Below, piece after piece: positions 57,481 to 64,000 of a stretch of 64,000 bases of DNA (the stretch's first letter is position 1; every line of letters begins with the position of its first letter). This DNA is from Sclerodactyla briareus (lineage: Eukaryota > Echinodermata > Holothuroidea > Dendrochirotida > Sclerodactylidae). The translations under genes were made by a program, and so were the position numbers. The DNA is taken from the NCBI GenBank assembly GCA_026419785.1, contig JAODTK010005487.1, forward strand, positions 190,001 through 254,000, read 5' to 3'. The notes below the pieces were generated by a model. It did no database searches, was not told the DNA's origin, and saw only the letters and a list, made by a program, of their open reading frames with translations.

Positions 57481-57960
57481 ACAAAAAGTCCTATCGCGGT
57501 GCTGTTAGACTGCAGTGACCTGATGAGTCCTACGGGAATGCTCTGTTCTTCCCATATCACAACATAAGGGGCAGTCATGTCACAGCTCTGTGTATGACTC
57601 GGGTACCCTGTGAGTCACTACCCGTGGATCCTCTGGTAGCCCTCCTGGACCTCCACTGTCAAAGAGAGAGCCATCGAACGTCTGGGATGTAGGTGGCGAA
57701 GTAGAGCAGAACGATTTCCGCCTGAGCCACTCACACGAAGAAGGCCACCTGGTGCTGAGTGTACCCTGAGGTGAAAGAAATAATAGAGCAAGGCGATCGC
57801 GCCCTGTGTCTCGCCTGGTTTGCGGATAAGTGGTTTTCTTCCATCGCGTCACCATAGGAAACAAAATTGAGTCATCCCATGTGTTTCTTTCAGATTTTGG
57901 TGTTAGCATTCAACCGAAACACCTATTAATCAGGAACCAATTTCTATTCATAAGGACTGA
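57481..57960. other. unassigned stretch
   Basis: Both strands have open frames near 57580-57909, but neither resembles a known family and chance explains their length. Confidence 0.4.
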
Positions 57961-58140
57961 ATATTGACCATGTTCTCAAGGGCGTCAGGCACCGTCTGAA
58001 AGTTGGGGGGGGGGGGGTCATAGCAATTTGGGGGGGGGTTTCCGAGGCGAGTTATGAAAAAACATGTGTGTGAAAAAATCATCATGTTGAGGCTTCCCAA
58101 AAGTTGGGGGGTCATGGACCCCCCTAGCGGCTGCGCCCTT
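57961..58140. repeat. G-run and hairpin relic
   Basis: Poly-G at about 58004-58017 and 58031-58038. A perfect hairpin lies at 58106-58124 (GGGGGGTC, ATG, GACCCCCC), followed by TAGCGGCTGCGCCC. AAGTTGGGGGG occurs twice. It is probably an eroded transposon piece of the same kind as at 9.1, 42.8 and 49.1 kb. Confidence 0.45.
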
Positions 58141-58360
58141 GCATTTTTACCAAAGGAGTATAAATTTTGTGGAAAAAAATAAAAAAATTAAAAAAATTAA
58201 AAAAATTAATGCAAATTAAACACAAACTCACTCAATTTCTATGACCCTAGTTCCGCATACCATGGTGGACCCCCCACCTGAATACTTTCTCGGGAAACCA
58301 AACAACTGAACAGTTTGCATGAATGGAAAGCAAATTCCCACACATATGCATCACCCCCAG
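58141..58360. other. unassigned AT-rich stretch
   Basis: Includes an AAAAATTA low-complexity patch at 58175-58215. Confidence 0.5.
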
Positions 58361-58870
58361 TGACTCGAATCGATGTTAAAATTTGGGGGACTAAGGTGGA
58401 AGCCAATAATACCCCATGAGGGAAACAAACTTTGAAATTTGGAATACACTATGGAAAATAGAAACAAGACCGAATGCCTCTCTGACTCCAGTCTATGTAA
58501 AGATTTGGAGAGTAAAAGGTTCAGCCATACCCAGCAGGTTTCATGGAAATCCAACAAACTTTGAAAATTTGGCAATATTATGCAAATTGGGACCAACTTA
58601 ATTAGCATATTACTTGCTGAAAATCCCTTCAGTTAATCTGCCTTGCTAACGAGCCTCAACAAATGATATAAAAGAGGGGGTTCGTAATTTGGCCTCCTTA
58701 ATTAGTGACTTTGGTGCCCCAAATCCAATCAGATGTGTTCACCCACCCCGATACAACATAAAACTATCATCGAAATGGGCCTCCCTGTTCCAGAAGAAAT
58801 CCTGCCACACGAGAAAACGGGAAACACATACATATACACACACACACACATCCACACACAACCAAGTGGA
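58361..58870 (+). repeat. repeat with ATGCAAATTGGGACC core and (CA)n
   Basis: CAGGTTTCATGGAAATCCAAC, TTTGAAAATTTGGCA, ATGCAAATTGGGACCAA and TTAATTAGCATATTA match the repeat words at 27.5 and 51.35 kb. A CA tract lies at about 58836-58856. Downstream, CTCTTCC and GGAAGAG-like words could pair weakly (58880-58912). It is probably another member of the composite family, with less certainty. Confidence 0.45.
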
Positions 58871-61314
58871 TTGCTAAGTCTCTTCCTGAACCCTGTTTAG
58901 GCAGACGAAAAGAGGTGACTGCAATCAACGCACCCTCATCACCGTCCTCTTCATTCCCATCTCCTCTGCGCCCCTAAAGCGGACCAACCCATCTCACCCA
59001 TTCGTGGCTTGGCCAAGGGGGGGGGGGGGGCAGTACTCTCCTCAGAAAACATCAAATATGTAGGAATTCCGGATAGCACTTAATGTCATTGTGGACATAC
59101 TGAATGGACAGATAGACCGACTTGTACAGCAATAAAACAGAAATGAGTGACATTGACAGATATAACAAACCTACATCAGGGTGCCATACAATTGGATTCG
59201 GCGCATCCGTATGAACAGCCCCATGCTTCCTTGTGAAGACCCTATCTGCAAATTGAGTAGTAAGGAAACAAGAATGTAAATATTGGGAGATTAACTTGGT
59301 GATTTTCAGATACCGGCCTGTGACAGCAGTGACAAACTGGGGCAACTTACTACGTATTTGATCGAGGGGAAGGGGTAGAATTACTTTTTTGTGAAGGATC
59401 ATTAAATGCTGCTGTGACAGGGGGTGGGGAAACCAATTATTATTCCTGTAACCGGATTCCCTCAGGTTTTTTTCTTCCCTTGCCTACCCAGTTAGTGCTA
59501 GAGTAACAGCTTGCTCTGAAAAATCTGCATTTTGCCACGCTCATGTCACATTTTTGCGAGATGAGGGGAGGGAGTGGTTTGTAGTACATCAAACCCCACC
59601 CCCCTTCCGAGCTATGCCCCCCCTGGTGACCATCTCCAGATCCAAAGATGTCCTTATCCACTGGTGGACTACTGCTAACCGAGACCATTCTCTGCATAGC
59701 ATGTGGTGAATCATTTGCCACAATCTATGCCAAACCCAATGTAAACCCGAGTCCTTTAATAGCTTTTTCACAGTTGTAAGTGTTGCAAGCTCCTTCCGTA
59801 AATATCTTATGGGTATAGACAATTTTTTTTCCATAGGTTCTAGTCTAACAACCTAGTTTTTTGTCACGATCTGTGAGAGCGCACAATTCATCCATCTTAC
59901 GATGTTTTGTTGATAAGTTGGGGGGTGGGGGGTCATCTCTTGAGTTTTGCGCTTTTGTTCTGGTGGGTTGTGCAGTTTTTATCGGGGAAGTTTCAACAGA
60001 TTGTTTTGCACACAGTTTTTTGTGTCAAGGTCAAACGGCCAGTGTACCCCCATGACCCCAATAGCCCTTCATCTCATTGATTTTGCAGCCGCTCTGGGGG
60101 GCTTCCTGCCAGGTGACCTTCATTCATACAACATTGTCTGTGTGCGCTAGCGATCTTTGCAAGGACATTGGTGACATAATTTATATCCGTCTGATCAACT
60201 GATCAATCAAGATGTTATGGTTACTTGAGCTGTCTCGTATCAGTGACAGTGTTTTGCAAATACTGCACTGGCCTTACGCAAGTACCACCCCACCCCCACC
60301 CCCCCCCCCCCCCAACCGCTGCGACTTGTCCTGTGAGATAGATGGTCCAAAGTTAACAGAGGGAGAATAATTCCCCATGGGGCATTTGCAATTTCACATT
60401 CCCTAAGTGATAAAACAGTCCGCCGGGACACCAGACCCACTCCCCCAAGGGGAACGGATAATTTCCTATGTAACTGGATAGGGGAAACAGAGAACAGAGG
60501 TGGAAGGGGGCAGAGTTTTGAAGAAGAGCGCTCTGAGCACCAAAAGTCGGATTCTATTCCAGTTTGATGAATAGATCCGAATTATTAATTCCACCCCTGC
60601 TGCTGACTGCAGCCAGGTAAGGTTGTGAGCGCAAATGATTGTCCATCCAAATAGAACCGCCCTCCAGGTAATAACTTCTTTGACACAACCACAAAACGAA
60701 CATTATGTGGGCTGCTTGGATTCCAGAGTGAGTTTACTTAAGCCGGGCTGGAGGGGGGTGTTCCCTGCCCCTGGTACAGCTATTTCATGCCTCCCATCTG
60801 ACAAGCGTGAATAGAAATTTAATTGTCCAGCCACTCTCCTTAAATGTGAAAGGAGAGTTGGAAAGTACAAAACTGTGAATTGGGCAAGTTGTGAAAATGT
60901 AACCTCTGACGTGCAGCAGGCAGCCACTCTACTCTGCCACTGCGCCCCGTCACTCACCACGCCACACAACAGGGCACCACTGTTCAGTTGGCCTCTCCAC
61001 ACCAGAGAAAGCCAAGAGGCTTAGGGAATCCCTACTGATCAATTATATCACACACTTTAACATCGCTGGCACTGGCCAATTGCTAAGGCCCGAGACGGAG
61101 TCCGCAGCATTTGAGTTTTTCATATTCGGTGGCCTTACATTCTTTCTTAGATTTTGTTTATTTTTCCCCTTATAACCTTCTAAATGCTTCCATTTTTCAA
61201 ATATTAATAGCTTTTTTCTGATGTATATATATTTTTTGATGTGCTGTTTATTATATTTGTAACTGCTCATCCTGTGCAAGAGAAGTAATTTCCATTTCTA
61301 ATGAAGGCAATAAA
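58871..61314. other. unassigned stretch
   Basis: No gene is supported. Poly-G at about 59018-59030 and poly-C at about 60300-60314. Two overlapping minus-strand frames at 59440-59834 look somewhat protein-like but have no splice or family support. Confidence 0.4.
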
Positions 61315-61790
61315 GTTTCACTTATGTATACCACATTATGGGGAACTCACATACCAAGTGTGGACTTCTCTATTCAGGTGAGATCTCTTAACAAGCGAAA
61401 ATTGGCCAAAGTACCAATTTTTCCACAATATCCCCATCTTTCCCACTCAAACTGACCCGGTCCAAAACGCAAAAGGAGCCGTCCTAGGGTTTCTTGTTCT
61501 TCCCTAAGAAGCCTGCATACAATTTTTCATCCTGAATGAACCAGGCATTCTGGACTATGACCTCTCTCACCTCAGATGAACTTTGAACCTGACCCCCAAA
61601 ACAATAGGAACTATGTACCCAATATGGGAAACCCATATATCACTATGAACATATCCCGGTACTGCGGGGTCAGTTTTTCATATTAGCAAGGCTATGCGTC
61701 ACATACCACACAGACACATGAACATACACACACTGTCATGACGCATAGATTCTTCTGACTTTGCCAAGAAATAAAAAGGATACTGAGGAA
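61315..61790 (+). repeat. composite repeat of the (CA)n-hairpin type
   Basis: Units carry GGGGAACTCACATACCAAG, CAAAGTACCAATTTTTCC, a CCCCCAAAACAATAGGAACT stretch and ATGGGAAACCCATA. A CA-rich tract (about 61706-61732) leads to TGACGCATAGATTCTT and a hairpin-like GATTCTT, loop, AAGAAAT (61748-61772) followed by A-rich sequence. This is the diverged equivalent of 4156-4181, where GCATAGATTC also precedes the loop. Confidence 0.65.
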
Positions 61791-64000
61791 AGATAAATTT
61801 ATACTGGCCACCGAGAGGAGAAGTCGGAAGTAGGTCTTGAGGCCATGGCTGTGCAGCCTGAAGGTAATCCATGTGTATGCACCACCTCGTACACGCTGCC
61901 CAGGCCGAAACACATCATAGCACCGATCATGTGGACTGCTAAAACATTGGTCTCCTGCATGTCAAACGATGGAGGCAAAGCACAAGGTTCATTGATTAAA
62001 ATATGGAATCTCCGGGTATCTGTTATTACTAGGAAAAGGTGGTGTCAGATAAAACTATATCTGGCACATTGCGCAGGCCAGGACGTAATGAGGGCCCATG
62101 CAAAAACCCCTTTAAAGCTGAAGCTTCCACAGGGCATACACGTGAGACGTCCAGTCTGCTGCATCAAGTATGAGACCAGTATGTTGAGATTGATGTTCCA
62201 TCGAATTCCAAATTGGGGTAGTTGTAACAGTGGAAGGAGGAACACACACTTACAATGGGATCAAGTTGTTTGTTTTTTTCCCCAACATTCTCGGGCAGGA
62301 GAATATTCCTTGCTCGCTTATGGTTGTCCCTATGTTTCTTCTCATACTTTCAAATGTCCATGAGGACTTGTAACACCAGATCTTATGACGTCTTCAGGTG
62401 GCATGAAATCCTCCTGTTTTTTTAGCAAGGTGCGGAGCACCCAACGTGCTCATTTTCTCAGCATTTTGGTTTTGTGTAATATCACAAGGTTCTAACTATG
62501 CTTGCCAATTCACTTCTGGAGTTTGACATAAATCCTCCAAAGGCCAGAAAGACAGCTGCAATGTCAATACAAACACAATCCAGTATAGCTACTCAAGAGA
62601 CCTTGAGGAGTGGACGTGCAGGTGAGGTGGTCCGCAGGAATTCCCCCCACACAGACAAATTCTATTCTCCCGATACCAAGCATCCCCACCAACTTTGACT
62701 GCACAGCACAGAAACGAACACAGCTGATGATCCAGGAACGAACCTAGACACCAAGTAGGTGCAGACAGGATCCTTGTAAATCAGCTAAACAAAACGTTCT
62801 CTCAAACCCAAAAATGCAAAAAACAACCGATACTGTACTCAAAACATCCAAACTCCCATCCTCATTTTTTCTTCTTCAAAAACCTTCCTCCCCTTTAGGC
62901 GCCCTCACGCCGGGGGAGAATACTGTTGGCTTCATTTAGAAAGCCCCCCCCCCCTCAAGGGGTGGTTATCTATAAGCATTGCACTTTACAGACAAGGGGG
63001 CGACCACATGTTCAAAGTTGTGGGGGGTGGGGTTCCGGAGCCATATTCCAGTAGAGTTACTGAATCCCCTTCAGTTACGGACACCTAAGAAAATTTGTCA
63101 ATTTTTAAATGGTTCTAAATACCCACATACAGGAAATACACCCAAATGGTAGGCCGTAGATGTGTAAAGAATTATAGATCAATCGACTTTCCAAAATGTG
63201 ATGGTTTGAAACATAGATTTCCCAGGCCCTCCTTCGGTAACATCCCGTCGTAGAACCCAGCAGCCTAAAATGCTCACCTGAGAACATGCGACCTTTTCAC
63301 CTCAAAGTTTAATACCATTCGCCAACAGTGAGTTAAGCCATTAGGTGCCTAACCTAGCCTGAGTGATAGATTGTGATACTTTTACGTGGCTATAGGGAAG
63401 TTTTGTGAAAAGTTTGTGAAATTTCTTGAGACTTTCCAAGCTGTATTCAGCCTATTCAAGTTTTAAAAATTTTTCACAGTGATGCAAGTGCCTAAATTCT
63501 TCAATCGGCCATGTTCTGTGTACGTGCTCACTTGTACTTGGCCCATTTTGCTGCAGGATAAATTAATTCCTTTCCTTCTTTGGTTTGCGGAATTTTTCCA
63601 TTGCCGTGTTGCTATGATGACATTCGATGAAGAACATAGGTGTCCGGAACTATGCAGTAACTGTAACAAAGATTCCAACTCAGAAAACATCCATGTGTGA
63701 ATTACAACCTAGAGTGGAACCTGGATGTTGAAATTCTCCTAGTAGTAAGCTTTCTTTCCTTCCACCTGCCAGATATACTCCTCAGGTAAGGTCCCAAAAT
63801 TCTGTGTTTACTCTGGGTACAGTTTAGAGGAAAGTTAAAAAAAAAAAAAACTTGCCTACCAGACTGCAGGGCAATTCTGTGATTGTCATATACTGACATT
63901 GTCTCATTCTGACATAAATATTATTTATAAAAGAGATCTATTTATTAAACATGCATAGCTCTGAAAACCCTCTGTTCCAAAAAGTGAAATGTTATACATG
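61791..64000. other. unassigned stretch to the window end
   Basis: A 172-codon frame at 61845-62363 (+) has no recognisable product and its length is within chance. GGTGC-GGA-GCACC (62429-62441), a poly-C run (about 62946-62954) and a poly-A run (63839-63850) are the only marked features. Confidence 0.45.

Noticed and set aside
57580-57909. 109-codon minus-strand frame and an overlapping plus-strand frame
   Set aside because: Dozens of frames this long are expected by chance, and neither strand shows a family or a convincing pair of splice sites.
61845-62363. 172-codon open frame on the plus strand
   Set aside because: Its length is within chance expectation, no domain or splice signal supports it, and there is no family resemblance.

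Overview
This window looks like repeat-rich, gene-poor nuclear DNA of an animal, most likely a marine invertebrate. An echinoderm or another invertebrate deuterostome is my guess, but the sequence does not prove it. The reasons are: no run of closely packed ORFs, several broken non-LTR (LINE) retrotransposons, tRNA-derived SINEs, many microsatellites, 100-300 bp tandem arrays rich in GACCTTGA-like words, and very frequent G or C homopolymers. Neighbouring repeat copies differ mostly by one-base indels in homopolymers. That pattern fits a lightly polished long-read assembly and limits every reading-frame claim made here.

Layout. 0-4.2 kb: unassigned sequence, a 0.44 kb tandem duplication, then a composite repeat ending in (CA)n and a hairpin. 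4.2-6.8 kb: a decayed LINE reverse transcriptase (+) and a second composite repeat. 6.8-14.6 kb: mostly unassigned sequence with a second decayed LINE on the minus strand (11.4-12.4 kb) and a recent 210 bp tandem duplication. 14.6-17.0 kb: two 1.15 kb units ending in (CGAA)n and a hairpin; a third copy lies at 32.1-32.9 kb. 17.2-24 kb: two SINE types, a tRNA-like relic, an exon-like segment at 21.7 kb, and tandem arrays. 27-30.3 kb: three successive tandem arrays. 30.5 kb: a short exon-like segment. 37-41 kb: a recent 290 bp duplication, SINE, microsatellite and LINE 3' end. 43.5-45.6 kb: a tandem array split by a LINE fragment. 49.8-50.7 kb: a GC-rich inverted-repeat element resembling a non-autonomous DNA transposon. 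50.9 kb: a second exon-like segment homologous to the one at 21.7 kb. 54.4-57.5 kb: a LINE 3' end and a 170 bp tandem array with (CA)n and terminal hairpin. 61.3-61.8 kb: one more composite repeat.

No complete protein-coding gene can be supported. The best coding evidence is the homologous pair of exon-like segments at 21706 and 50917. Both begin exactly after a pyrimidine tract plus AG, and their differences concentrate at third codon positions. They could be exons of one long-intron gene or of two paralogues, or a conserved part of a repeat.

The most striking structure is a shared plan in several repeat families: internal tandem units, then a conserved core reading roughly CCCACCAAGTTTGAACTTGAT, then a microsatellite ((CA)n or (CGAA)n), then a short perfect hairpin followed by an A-run. 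I know of no named family that I could assign to it with confidence.
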